From contig NC_051431.1 in assembly GCF_001649575.2 (NCBI RefSeq), forward strand, positions 5,217,551 to 5,281,550: 64,000 bases of DNA, given 5' to 3'. The position numbers were made by a program, and so were the translations under genes. The stretch comes from Kryptolebias marmoratus. Lineage: Eukaryota > Chordata > Actinopteri > Cyprinodontiformes > Rivulidae. Below, one piece after another: positions 11,176 through 21,850 of this stretch. How positions within the stretch are numbered: position 1 is the first letter of the stretch; every line of letters begins with the position of its first letter. The notes below the pieces were generated by a model that was given only the letters and a program-made list of their open reading frames with translations, did not search any database and was not told where the DNA came from.

Positions 11176-11476
11176 GTCAGTGAGGTGGCTTGAGCATCAG
11201 GTGAGGATGCCTTCTGTAATTCTTTACCATATGGAGGTGTTTGGGACATGTCCCGCTAAGATAAAGCCTCTGGCCAGACCCAGAGCTTGCTGAAAAGATT
11301 ATATTTTACCATTAGCTTGGGAACACCTCAAAGCCTTTTCTGGAAAGGCTGTAGGAAGTAACTGGGATGATGGAGGTGTGAGGATCTCAGGCTGTTGCCC
11401 CAGCAAGTTAAATGATGGATGGATGGATGGATGGATGGATGGATGGATGGATGGATGGATGGATGGATGGATGGAT

Positions 11477-12819
11477 ATTAATCAGACTGTTCTCAGAGAA
11501 CAACCAAAAAGCCAGCTCTGCCTGTGTGACCTAACAGATGCTGACAAAATATACTTTCTCTTTCAACTGAAGTGACATGAATGAGCACAGGACACTGATG
11601 TCATTTCTAACAAAGAAAATATAATTAGTTCTTGAATACCTGTAATTATTTATGAAGGCATTATAACGTGTTTATGCAGAGAGAATTAGTTTTGAGGTTG
11701 TTCAACAAATATGAGCCTTCACTATAAGTTAAAAAACAGACTAATTGCTTCTGGAAAGTAGATGACTGGGCAGGGATGTCACTGACTGCTAAAACTGTAA
11801 ATTCAGAACTTCTTTTTCATTTAATGAAACAGTATTGTTTTGCGAATAAGCAAATGAGACAGGCTGGAAAAGTTAAATAAGAGCAATGCAATGCAAAAGA
11901 AAAAAAACACATGTGATGGAAATAAGGGAAAAGAAAATGTGGCATTAAAAAACTGAAACCTTTGGTTCAATTTGTTCTTTTTCAAAATGTGAGCAACAAA
12001 AGTCTTTGATTAATTATAAAAAATATTCACTGACAAAGACCATTTACATTTATGGGGTAAAAACCTGCTTTGAAAACAGCTTCAAAAACCAAGATGATGG
12101 CAGTTTGATGTGGAAAATAAATGCAAAATCTTTTGAAATGCTTCTGACAATCACTGAAGTAAAAATATTCTGAAGTTAATAAGGGGAATAAAGTAGGAAG
12201 TGATCAAAACTCCAAATTATTCAACAATTAAATGCAGAACCATATGAACAGTGATATTCGAGACAAATAACCTTGCAATAATAGTTTTGATGGATGTCAT
12301 TACCAAACACCAAGACAAAGAAGGCATATTAAATCTGTCAACATAAAGAAATTGTAGATGTTTTACATTTAAATCTTATTTTCCCTTTCTAATGAGCGGG
12401 CTCTGCGAGAAATGAATGTCAAAACAATTGTGAGTGTTCCTTTATTTACATTAAAATTTACATACAGGGAGGAAGACTTGAGTGTGTCTGGAGTTGGCAT
12501 CACAGATGTTTATAGTGAGTCTTTTTTTATTCAGGGAGCAGCTTTTAAAAGCACAAGTCATCCCCAAACTCCAACTGTCATACAGGAGAGGAGTCAGCTC
12601 TTCTGTTTGTGAAGTGGAAAAATAAAGACTAAAGATCTGCTGTATGCATCAATGCAAAGCACATCTGTCAAACCAAACAAAAGCATACAGCAGTGCTTGT
12701 GTAATTGCGTACTTCCTGCAATATAATTAGCATACATTTTATTGTCTCAAAAGGATTTGAGAAGCTGTGGAACTGAATGTTACTGAATTTCTCATCAGAG
12801 AATTATTATCACCAATTTT
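11477..12819. other. Gene-free AT-rich stretch with the second 25-bp duplicate
   Basis: No gene is supported. Positions 12260-12284 repeat 8670-8694 exactly. A 66-codon frame at 12412-12612 has no recognised domain. Confidence 0.55.
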
Positions 12820-13235
12820 ACAGATATTCCACTCAAATTCGGTGTGGTAGTAGCTGAGAGTCATTCACAACACACTGCAAACACATCCCTCAAACATCTT
12901 TGCTTAAACTTTAAACATTACATTTTGGTGTTAACCATGATTGTCTGTTAGCAAAAGAGCTCATGAACCACTGAATAAATTTTATGGAATCCTAGGTGGA
13001 CCCGAATAACTTCTGGAGTAAACCCAATTAAAGGCAGGTTAACCTAATTTAACATTAGCTAACACAAAAATGGCAAAAACTCGGTTAACTAAATAGATCT
13101 TGAGCTAGCATCTTGTAATATTGCATGAGACTGCACATTATTGCTCAAAAAAGAGTATTTTAGTCTGAAACTCTCACATGAAAGGCAGTGGGCAATATGA
13201 TGCATTTCTTCAAGGAATGCTTGACCTTTAATGTT
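12820..13235 (-). repeat. Family P composite repeat, copy on the - strand
   Basis: On the + strand it reads backwards: part of a B module (TACAGATATTCCACTCAAAT, GTGTGGTAGTAGCTGAGAGT), a deleted B module (CTGTTAGCAAAAGAGCTCAT, GAACCACTGAATAAATTTTA), an A module (CTGAAACTCTCACATGAAAG), then the cap GCATTTCTTCAAGGAATGC at 13202-13220. Inner parts carrying the CCATCTTGA motif are deleted. Confidence 0.75.
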
Positions 13236-13879
13236 CATATTGGTTTTTAATATTATTTATAGTCCATGAAACTCCTAAAATCTGCGCTTTACAGCCCACT
13301 TTATTTTGGCAAACCTTGCTGTAAAATGAAACTGCTTCAAAACTTACATGGTTATGAGTTTCTATAACACAAATTAAAAGAAAATAGACATAAATCAGTT
13401 AAATGTTATGTCCAGGCAGTGTGCTTTCACAGGAATTTCAAGTAGGTGTCATGCATCAGCGTGCTGAAATCCTGCACATCATATAGTTTCTTTGTGAGGT
13501 GGACAGCAGCCCTCCACGAATGCCACCAAGTGAGAAGGTTAACGCCGAGCAATAAACGGAAGCAGAGAGAACGGGAATGAAGCTAATGAGAGGCGATAAG
13601 ATTCACTCCAACCTTCAGTTTCAAGCACGGAGTAGCTGGGATCTGGGAAAGGACAAGAGACTGACACAGGATAAAAATCTTTAATGAGAGACATTTACGG
13701 AGGGCAGGGGAGATATTGATGTCTCAGGCAGAACAAAAAGCACATGCTGGCAATAATTTCTGATTCTGAGAACGTTACTTTGTGATGTTTTAACTTTCCT
13801 AATGATAAGTCACACCGTCAATGTGCAAAGACTCATCTGATGAGTTTAAACACTAGATATGGGCAATAAAAAATAAAAA
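13236..13879. other. Gene-free stretch
   Basis: No exon is supported. About 13440-13660 has a more balanced composition than its flanks, including AGCTAATGAGAGGCGATAAG. It could be conserved non-coding DNA, but this is texture only. Confidence 0.4.
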
Positions 13880-14560
13880 TAAAGGCCTAGCATTATTGAA
13901 GGAATGTATATAAACCTCCACCTTCATTGCAGATATTTAGACTAAGATCATCCTTTTGTTGAGAAATGAAGTTGTGGCCTGTTTTGGTCAAACCTTGAAA
14001 ATTGTGTTGTGCAAAATCTTATGTAATATTGCAAGATATCGTGCTCAGAGTTTGTATTGGACTCTCAGCTACTACCACATCAGGTTTTAGCTCAATATCT
14101 GTAAAATTGATTGTCCTAGCTATTTTTATGTTAGCTTTTGATGATTAGCTATGGCGACTGTCTTGAATTGAGTTCACTGGAAGAGATAATCATGTTTAGA
14201 AGTACATCCAATGAATATTTCCTGCAAGTTTAATTGAAATCCATCCTGTGGTTTATGAGATATTTTGCTAACTGACAAGCAGGATTACAGTTAATATTAA
14301 AGTTTTAAGCAAATATGTCGTGCAATGAGTAACACTTATACAATATCTGTAAAAGGGACTGAATTATAACCATTTTAATGTTTTCTTAGTTTAGTTTGGC
14401 TGCAGTGACAATCTTGCATCGGATTGGCTCCAAAAGTTAATCAGTTGTTGATTTATATCCAATGATTCCTTTCTGAGCGTTTCATTAAAATTCATTCAGT
14501 GCTTCGTTCAGATATTTTGATAACAGGCAAACACACATGCAGACAAGAGCAAAGACATTG
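13880..14560 (+). repeat. Family P composite repeat, near-full copy (A-B1-B2)
   Basis: The cap is degenerate (GCATTATTGAAGGAATGTA near 13890). The A module follows (TTTAGACTAAGATCATCC, TTTTGGTCAAACCTTGAAAA). B1 runs from the CTCAGCTACTACCACATCAG motif at about 14069 to TATGAGATATTTTGCTAACT near 14265. B2 runs from ACAATATCTGTAAAAGGGAC (about 14340) to AGATATTTTGATAACAGGCA and the tail ACACACATGCAGACA. An AAAG microsatellite follows at about 14575-14596. The A-B-B order matches the copies at 5488 and 63050. Confidence 0.8.
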
Positions 14561-15424
14561 GCAGTGGGTGACAAAAAAGAAAGAAAGAAAGAAAGAGATA
14601 ACTTTCCATTCACTCACTGATGAAGGCTGAGAACAAGGAAGTGAACACAGTATTAGCAGATTCATAGTTTTTGTCAAAACTCATTTCTGATTTCAGGCTC
14701 GTCAGCCCCTTGAGAAGAAGTGAATTGTTAACACCTGACCTCACAATATAAAAAGGCCAAATGGTTTAAATCAAGCAGAAGGGGCTCCAGGGACCACATC
14801 AAAAAAAGAGGGCGAAGAGGCCAAATTTCAGCTCAACCACAGTGAGGAGAAGTCATGACTTTTTTACCCGAAACAAGGACACTAAAAAAGGTTAAAGAAA
14901 AATAATTATACTGTTCTTTCACTTTCAAGAAACACAGTAGTTTTGTACATGCTGTTGTTATTTCTGGCTTGATTAGCACAGTAAAAAAAAATTTTTTCCC
15001 CTTCAGTGTGTGATTTGATTGCTAAAAAATAAAATTTGGTCAGTTCATCTTCTACCAAGGACATGTTTTCAATTAGATTCAAAGCTAAAATAGTTGAAAA
15101 ACACTGAATATGAAGTGGTCCGTTCCATTTTCTTCCAAATTAAGACTTTAGGTCAATGATGTTTCAACTTTGTTCCCAGCTTTAGTAGCATTTTAAACTC
15201 CTTTATCTTCCCTGATTATATGTTTAAATAGTGTTTATATGTTAAACTGACTGCAACTTACTTATAAAGAATGATCTGGTGTCCTTTGGATTTTCTCCAT
15301 CAGATGCACCAAAACACATTACGGAATAGTTGGTTTGGCACTTCTGATCTACATTCAAATAATTTTTTATGTTTTTTTCTTTTGTTTAAATATGAAACTT
15401 CCTATTTGGTTTATTCAATTTAAA
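14561..15424. other. Gene-free stretch
   Basis: It holds a short (AAAG)n run near 14575-14596. I see no gene or classified repeat otherwise. Confidence 0.55.
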
Positions 15425-15665
15425 GTACAAGCATTCCTTGAAGGAATGCACATCACCACAGGCTTTAATGCCAAAGCTTTAGGCTAAGATCACCTTAATT
15501 TGCGAAATAACAGAATTGTAGCAATTTTTAATAAAATTGAACAAGGTGGATATGAAAGTTTCATAATAATGTGCTTAGTGCTTCATGAGATAATTTGCTA
15601 AAACTATAGACAAATGAATACACACAAACACACACAGACCCACTTAGACAACACCATTTTCACTC
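15425..15665 (+). repeat. Family P composite repeat, short internally deleted copy
   Basis: It has the best-preserved cap palindrome, GCATTCCTTGAAGGAATGC (15431-15449). The start of the A module follows, then a jump to the end of B (ATGAGATAATTTGCTAAAAC) and the ACACACAAACACACACAGAC tail. Most of A and B is deleted between two conserved ends. Confidence 0.75.
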
Positions 15666-17049
15666 CAAGTGATAACAATAATCCAGTTAAAAATGTTGGC
15701 CATTTACAAAGACATTAGAGGATCTAAGCAATAAATCTTAAGACAAATTAAAAACAATCAGAAAAAAGACCTTATATGTTCACGGGTTGAGAATAAGACA
15801 AAAACTTGTACAGGAAAGAATACAGGGCTTAAAAGTGAACTATTTGAGTCACTTTGAGGATGATTAAAAGCCCACAGTGACAAAGAAAGTGTAGAAAAAT
15901 AGAGCTGCAGAGTCAGCGCTGTGCTGCATCTTTGCTACTCATCATAAAGGCACTTAGTTAAAAATGCATGATCCACAATGTCAAAAACCTCACTGACCAA
16001 AAGGGATTGTTTTACAGAATAAACTTTTTAAAAAGGTCATATCAAAAACAATCTAACAGGAGATTCACAAAAAATGTGCTTGCAAAAAATGGCTACCCAG
16101 TGATCTGATGACTGTGATTTGTTAAAACCATCTGTTCTTTAACAAGGAGGCTTTAACCTCATTTAAACAGGAGAGTAAAGATGGAAAAGCTGAAGGCTCT
16201 TAACAAACAGCACCAATTAAGCCTTTTTCATCCAACTTATGAGCCTTAAATTCAGTGTGCTTTTCCACAAGACAATCTTATATGGATTAAACATTCAAAT
16301 GAATAGTAGTTTGGTCAGAAATTTTAATCTTTTATGTCCAAGATTTGATTGACCCAATAATAAGCCCTCAGTGCAACTGCAGGCACAGTGGTTAACTATG
16401 AGGTCTGTTTCTCTCTGTGGGACGCCAAAATTATGACAAGTCTTTCATTATGAGGCAAAACGCGGTTTAATAACCACCAATTCATGTTCTCATTTTGCTC
16501 TCATGCTTTAAAGACCTCCTTCTGAGGCCAATCAGCCTGCCTTTAAAACTTGTTCCAGCTGCTTGGAAAGAGGTCCGTTACTAAGAGTCATATATGATCG
16601 TCTCCACAGTCTTAAGTTTGCAGTTTGCAGAGGGTGAATCATTTGTCATTCTCTTTTTTGCCCTCAGAAACGCGGCACACTTCTGAGGCAAACCATTTTA
16701 AATTTTTTAAATGATTGACCTTCAGGTCCGAAGACAAGGAATTTAATACTAGTTGGTACTTATTCTATAAATTCTTGACTTGGTTTCTGGACCTCAGTGA
16801 TCCTCATATTTATTTTTACATGCTTCATTTGTAACACTAAGAATAAAATCAGTGGTCTGAAGCAGGTACAACAGGTTCATGACTGAAGCAATAAACTGAA
16901 GGAGTAAAATTTTGTAAATTAACAAATTTGATTGAAGAGGATTATTATCGCTCGAAAGGCGAAGGCAGACCATAATGTTTTTGCTCATGTCTGTGTGTGT
17001 GAATGTGTACATCTATTACCATAATGTTCATTAAGCAGATAGATTTTTT
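15666..17049. other. Gene-free stretch
   Basis: No gene or identified repeat. A 72-codon - strand frame (16794-17012) has no recognisable domain. Confidence 0.55.
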
Positions 17050-17505
17050 TTACACTTGTAGAAAGTAATCTCTGAGTACATCTACAACTGATTAGATTGG
17101 AGTCAACCCTATTTAGGTCAACTGACCTTAGAAAACACAAAAATGGTTACAACCCAGACAGTTTGACAGAAACTGAGCTAAAGTTTGGTCTGGTACTTGC
17201 TCAGACTGATACCCAGCACATATTCTGAGCACTAACAGATTCATGAGATGTTTGTTTAAAATTTTTACATTAATCTCATGAACCACATGATGGATTTGAA
17301 TTAAACTTGCAGACATTAAGCATTAGATATACATCTACAACTTATGTTATGTTTGAGTCTGTCCAATTGAAGATGGCCACCACAGCTAATTGACATTAGA
17401 ATCATTCACAACTCGAACTCTGAGTGTCTCATCATAAGTTGTTAGTCTGAAACTCTGGCATGAAGGGCGGAGGGTGAAAGGCATTTTTTAATGGAATTCT
17501 AGGTT
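17050..17505 (-). repeat. Family P composite repeat, - strand copy (B2-B1-A as read on +)
   Basis: Two B-module pieces are visible. The first lies at about 17060-17200 (ATCTACAACTGATTAGATTG, TGACAGAAACTGAGCTAAAG). The second lies at about 17270-17420 (AATCTCATGAACCACATGAT, TCCAATTGAAGATGGCCACC). An A-module remnant follows (TAGTCTGAAACTCTGGCATG). The cap is worn (GGCATTTTTTAATGGAATTC). Confidence 0.7.
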
Positions 17506-20500
17506 TTTATTTTTATATTTTTGTAATCTGTAAGAATAAGAAACAAGGTAACACAGAAGGCAGCTTCCCAACTTTCAGATGAGAGAGATTTAAGAACACT
17601 AAAGGTATGTTTGCATTTCACGATTATGCAGGTTAGATGTTTTGGAGTTTGACATTTATTTATATTTTTAGACTTAGTTGACAGCTCATAGGTGAATGTC
17701 AGTTTAAATCCTAAACAATCTGCATGTTTACTGAAATAGCAAACATTTACACCTTAGTGGAGCACATTTATTACTTGACATTGTATTCTTGTCACTTCCA
17801 CCAAAGTCGTTGATGTCAGATGTCGTTGACGACAGCTGTCAATCAGTAGTCAATCAAGTTATTTTGTTGACTTCAAATAACATTTTGTCGAAATGACAAC
17901 AAAAGATCTCCATCTTATAGTTGAAATTTCCTCTGGGTGACAGTTGTTTCAACTGAACAGCTGCTTTTGATAAAACAGACAAAAGAGTTTTGAAACATTT
18001 GGTATGTTTTCCATTGTTGGTAACAGCAGAGCATCTCACTGCACAAGAATAAATCAAGTATCTCCTATAGGAGGACATGTAGGGAAACATATTGCTCAAG
18101 TATTTATGTGTATGTGTGTCTTTGCTAACAGCCCATAATGCTGATGACATTGTTCTGCAGATGAGGTGAGAGCAGCCCATTATATAGCAGTCTGCCTATG
18201 CCTCCCCCTCCCGGTGCCCTGATAGGACTCTTCTCATTGCAGACCTGTTTTGGAGTAATGCCACAGATGGTGATGAGCCTGTGTAATCCCTGTAGATTTC
18301 CACGGTTTATAAACAGCAAGACAAGCAGCAGGTCCCGCCGATCTGAACAAACACTTCCAAATCAGGAGGTGTTTATCATGCCTGTTTGGGGTGGAGGTTG
18401 TAATTATTGCAAACAAGAGCAAACATGCAAAGAAAAATGGATTTCACAGATCTAATTGATTGTGGAAGGAGCAGGAGATTTAGCTGCTGCAACCAGACTC
18501 CCCCTCTCATTCCATTTCCTGCTTCATTATTGTATAAGACTATTAGATTTATTATAGTTTATAGCACTTAAAGTATTACCTGTTTCAAATTAGATGCAAT
18601 CAATGTGATCTAAACCCCCCTAAAAACTAAGTAAACTTGGCAATGGGGAACTCTGAAAAAATAAGTTCATAATGATCATTACCATGAAAAATGTCAGCCT
18701 GCATGTGCAAATAGAGAGAGTGTATCTTGATAATTGACAAACTTTTTTGTTGAAATGACAATCTGCACATGTTGAAAATATTATCAGTGTTTGCACAATC
18801 TGGCCAAAGGATCACAACACTTTGACGTATGGCTTTAACGCTGCACATAACAGATTCTCTATGTCGGACCAATTCCCTTTCTAACTTGAACAGACAACAA
18901 CAGAAGAAAATAGTGAAATCAGTTTGATTCTTGACATTTCTTTTAGAGACATTAGTGGAAATCTTACAACTTTTAAGGGCAGATGAAATGTGTCAAAATA
19001 GAAAAAAAATCAAAAGGTTTTTTAGCAACAGGTTAGGAATATTCATCAGAGAAAATGGGCACTTCACAAATCACAAGAGAACTAATCAAGCATTTTTTTT
19101 ACCTTGTGATACTATTGTTTTGCAAGATTTGCTTTGTTTCTTGTGTTTTAATGTAACAGGAATAAAATAAATGAATGAAATTGTCAAATGAGAAACCCAA
19201 TTTGATAGACATGGATGTGACATAAAAAAAATCCACCCACCGTCTGTGTGAAAAAACAAGTTTTATGTTGAGGCGTGCTTTTGTTTCTGTGGTTCACCTT
19301 GTTTTACAGCAACTAGAGAGTCGTCTAAAATTAGCAGCACAGTTTGAAAAACAGCAGGTAGTGCACCATACTAATAGACTCTGGAGGTGAATTAGCCATC
19401 AGCTGAAAAGGGTAATTCACCTCTAAACCAGATGTCTTTGTAAAAGTGCAATAAGGAAAATTGTAAATGGAACACTGTGAGAAGTGTTGAGAGATCTGGC
19501 AGATGAAAGTAACTGTGCAACAGTGTAGAATATTCCATTTTTCAGTACCTCTAATATACCAGATACCAAAAATACACTTTAAATGTGGGCTGGAAGATGA
19601 AGTTTGTCATTTGAAGCCAAAGGCATCACTTTCTCTGGCAATTCTCAGAGAGGTTTATGCACAGAATAATACCATGCACACATCACATCTGCAAAAAGAG
19701 AACGAAGGCAGCACAAAAAGATAATAATTTTTTCTGACATTCTATTTGAGCAAAACAACTAAAATATTAAACCACCAAAAACAAGAGGGCACTTCTAAAC
19801 TCTGGGTAAGTGTACAAATTTGAACATATATATTGACCAAAAACACATAAAAACAGATTTTTTTTATGGAGCAGCCATTAGCCTGAGTGTGTTTCCTTAC
19901 ACACCATCACTTATTTATTTCAGTTTATTTTACTTTGATGTGAGCAAAGCTTGTAATTGCGTGTACCTCAGTCATCATGTTTCCTTGATGAAATTTTTAT
20001 TTATAAATGAATTATGTATTAGCTATGCATAATGCATGGTTGGAATTCCACTTTTTCTTCAAAACAAGTTTTTTTTAAAAGTTGATTTATTTATTTTATT
20101 TCTCTTGGTGGTAATTACTAAATGTCCGATGCTTGTGTTTAGCAAACTCAAGGAAAGCCTTTTCAAAACCCTATGCTAAGATTTGCAAATTCTAATGAGC
20201 AGCCCGATACATTTTAGGCAGACCTCAGTTTTCCAGCTGGTCTTCAGTGGTTTACAAAGAGTGAATTAGTCATTCTCTTAAAGCCTGAGGTGAGAACACC
20301 AGGAGTGGATGCTAGCCATTAACTGCAGAAGGAAGCGATGAGTGCAGAGAGTCCGAAGGCCTGCAGAGGAACAGGTACAGTTTGATGCCTCGGGAGGTCA
20401 AAAGGTCAGGTTTTAAATTTAAGAGTGGACAGTCTTCTTGTTATTTTGCACACACACATTTAGTAGAAGATGAATAAGTTATTTGAAAAGACAAATCTAT

Positions 20501-21189
20501 GCTTAAATTTGACTTGATAATTATAAGAAATTAAATTAAAAATGTTTTGAGACACTTCTGAAAACTTCGGTTTTGCAGGTTTGTGACACTTTGGAAAAAG
20601 AGAAAGAGAGGAAAAAAGTGGGGTGAAAACTATAATATCAATACCAAACTTTGTTGTGTGTGTGTATGTGTGTAGGGTGGGATGGGTTGGGTGNNNNNNN
20701 NNNNNNNNNGGGGTGGGGGTGGGGGGTGGAGAGACAGAAACTGGCACATTCAGAAGATTGGCAGCAGGGAACAGATGGTCAGGAGGAGAAAGGAAACATG
20801 ACCAGGATGTGTAGTTATGCAAAGATAAGCAAAGGAGGTGCAGAGAGTGCTGATGAGCTCTGAGACACTGGCAACCTAATTCTGTGCATAATACAGCTAT
20901 CCAAGTATCAAAACTTCTGTGAACACGTGAGACTGCAAAAGAAGTTGTGCTTCATCTTAGCAGCTCGACATTTTTGCTCCCCGCCAGGTGTGGCACCATT
21001 TCTTTTCTACTTGACGGACAAAGCTGTTTGTGTTCTTGATCTTTAGATGTAAGCCATAATTTGACAGATCAACACAGATATGAGCAACACTTAATTCCAT
21101 GTTTTGGCTGTGAATTGGCCTGTTTAGAGAACACATTGTAGCAATGTTGATGTTAACTGGGCCTTGCAAAGGACATCAGAGGCAAAAAC
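17506..21189. other. Gene-free stretch with possible conserved block and an assembly gap
   Basis: No gene is supported. About 18180-18530 is unusually complex for this desert (CCTCCCCCTCCCGGTGCCCT, CAGGTCCCGCCGATC) and has - strand frames of 62-64 codons without domains. It is a candidate regulatory element only. An imperfect array of GT and GGGTGG precedes the gap at 20694-20709. Confidence 0.45.
20694..20709. other. Assembly gap (16 N)
   Basis: Sixteen unresolved bases lie inside a GT/G-rich low-complexity tract. Frames crossing it are unreliable. A further single N is at 47439, also in a G-run. Confidence 0.99.
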
Positions 21190-21850
21190 ATGAGGATGCA
21201 ATTTTGCAATATTCTGAATTTATTTTGCAAAATTCAGCAAAAGTTTTGTGAGATCCCCAATTACTTTAGTAAGATCCCCAAAAAGTTTTTAACTACAGTA
21301 CATGCACCAAGGTAATTAACAGATTTTGTGTTTTGTTTGTTGGGAGTGTGCACAAAGCAGGAATATCATATTCAAATGACTAACCATTGATTTTAACTAA
21401 GCAAACATCAAAGTGTTTTAGTTTCTAAATACTTCTGATCATAACAGATTACTCTTATGATTCTGAAGATGTTTACTGTCTCTACTGTTTCTATAATAAA
21501 CAGAAAGAGGGACACAGATTCTGGTAGCCAGAGTATTCTGCTCTGCCACAATTTATGACCCCTCCCCCCCACACACACACGCACACACACTCACGCACGC
21601 ACACACAAAAATTCAAAATAGTGGACAAAGTAACTTGAGATCTCACAACACTTTCTCAGGATCTCACAAAAGAAACTTGGGATCTTGTAAAGCTTTTTTT
21701 AAGATCTGGAAACAAAACCTTTGTGGCATCAGGCAAATGAAACTGCAAATCTCGCCAAAGTGATTCCGGATCACGTAAAAGAAACATGGAAATTTACAAA
21801 AATGACTTGGGATCTTGCAAAAATACGTCATAATTTTTTTTTTTTTTGCC
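21190..21850. repeat. Degenerate GATCTYRCAAAA tandem-like array
   Basis: The motif (A/G)GATC followed by T(C/T)(A/G)CAAAA-like sequence and ACTTGG recurs at irregular 20-60 bp spacing. Examples are AGATCTCACAACAC, GGATCTCACAAAAGAAACTT, GGGATCTTGTAAAG, CGGATCACGTAAAAGAAAC and GGGATCTTGCAAAAATACG, with weaker units at 21190-21290 (GTGAGATCCCCA, GTAAGATCCCCA). A CA-rich microsatellite interrupts it at about 21565-21607. Confidence 0.6.

Larger units (their letters stand above)
10117..11476 (+). mobile_element. 5'-truncated Rex3 (RTE-clade) LINE, split by an LTR insertion
   Basis: Two segments form one LINE 3' end. Segment 1 (about 10117-10360) matches the Rex3 reverse-transcriptase C-terminal region (GTCTGTTGTGGTGAAGAAAG, TTTACCGGTTGATAAC, AGCTTCCTCCATAGAGTGGC). 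Segment 2 (11181-11413) continues it (GAGGTGGCTTGAGCATCAGG, GGAGGTGTTTGGGACATGTC, CTTGGGAACACCTC). It ends in a (GATG)n tail at 11414-11476, the tail type described for Rex3. Joined across the insertion, the sequence reads continuously as Rex3. Frame breaks and many substitutions mean it encodes nothing functional. It is 5'-truncated as usual for LINEs. Confidence 0.85.
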
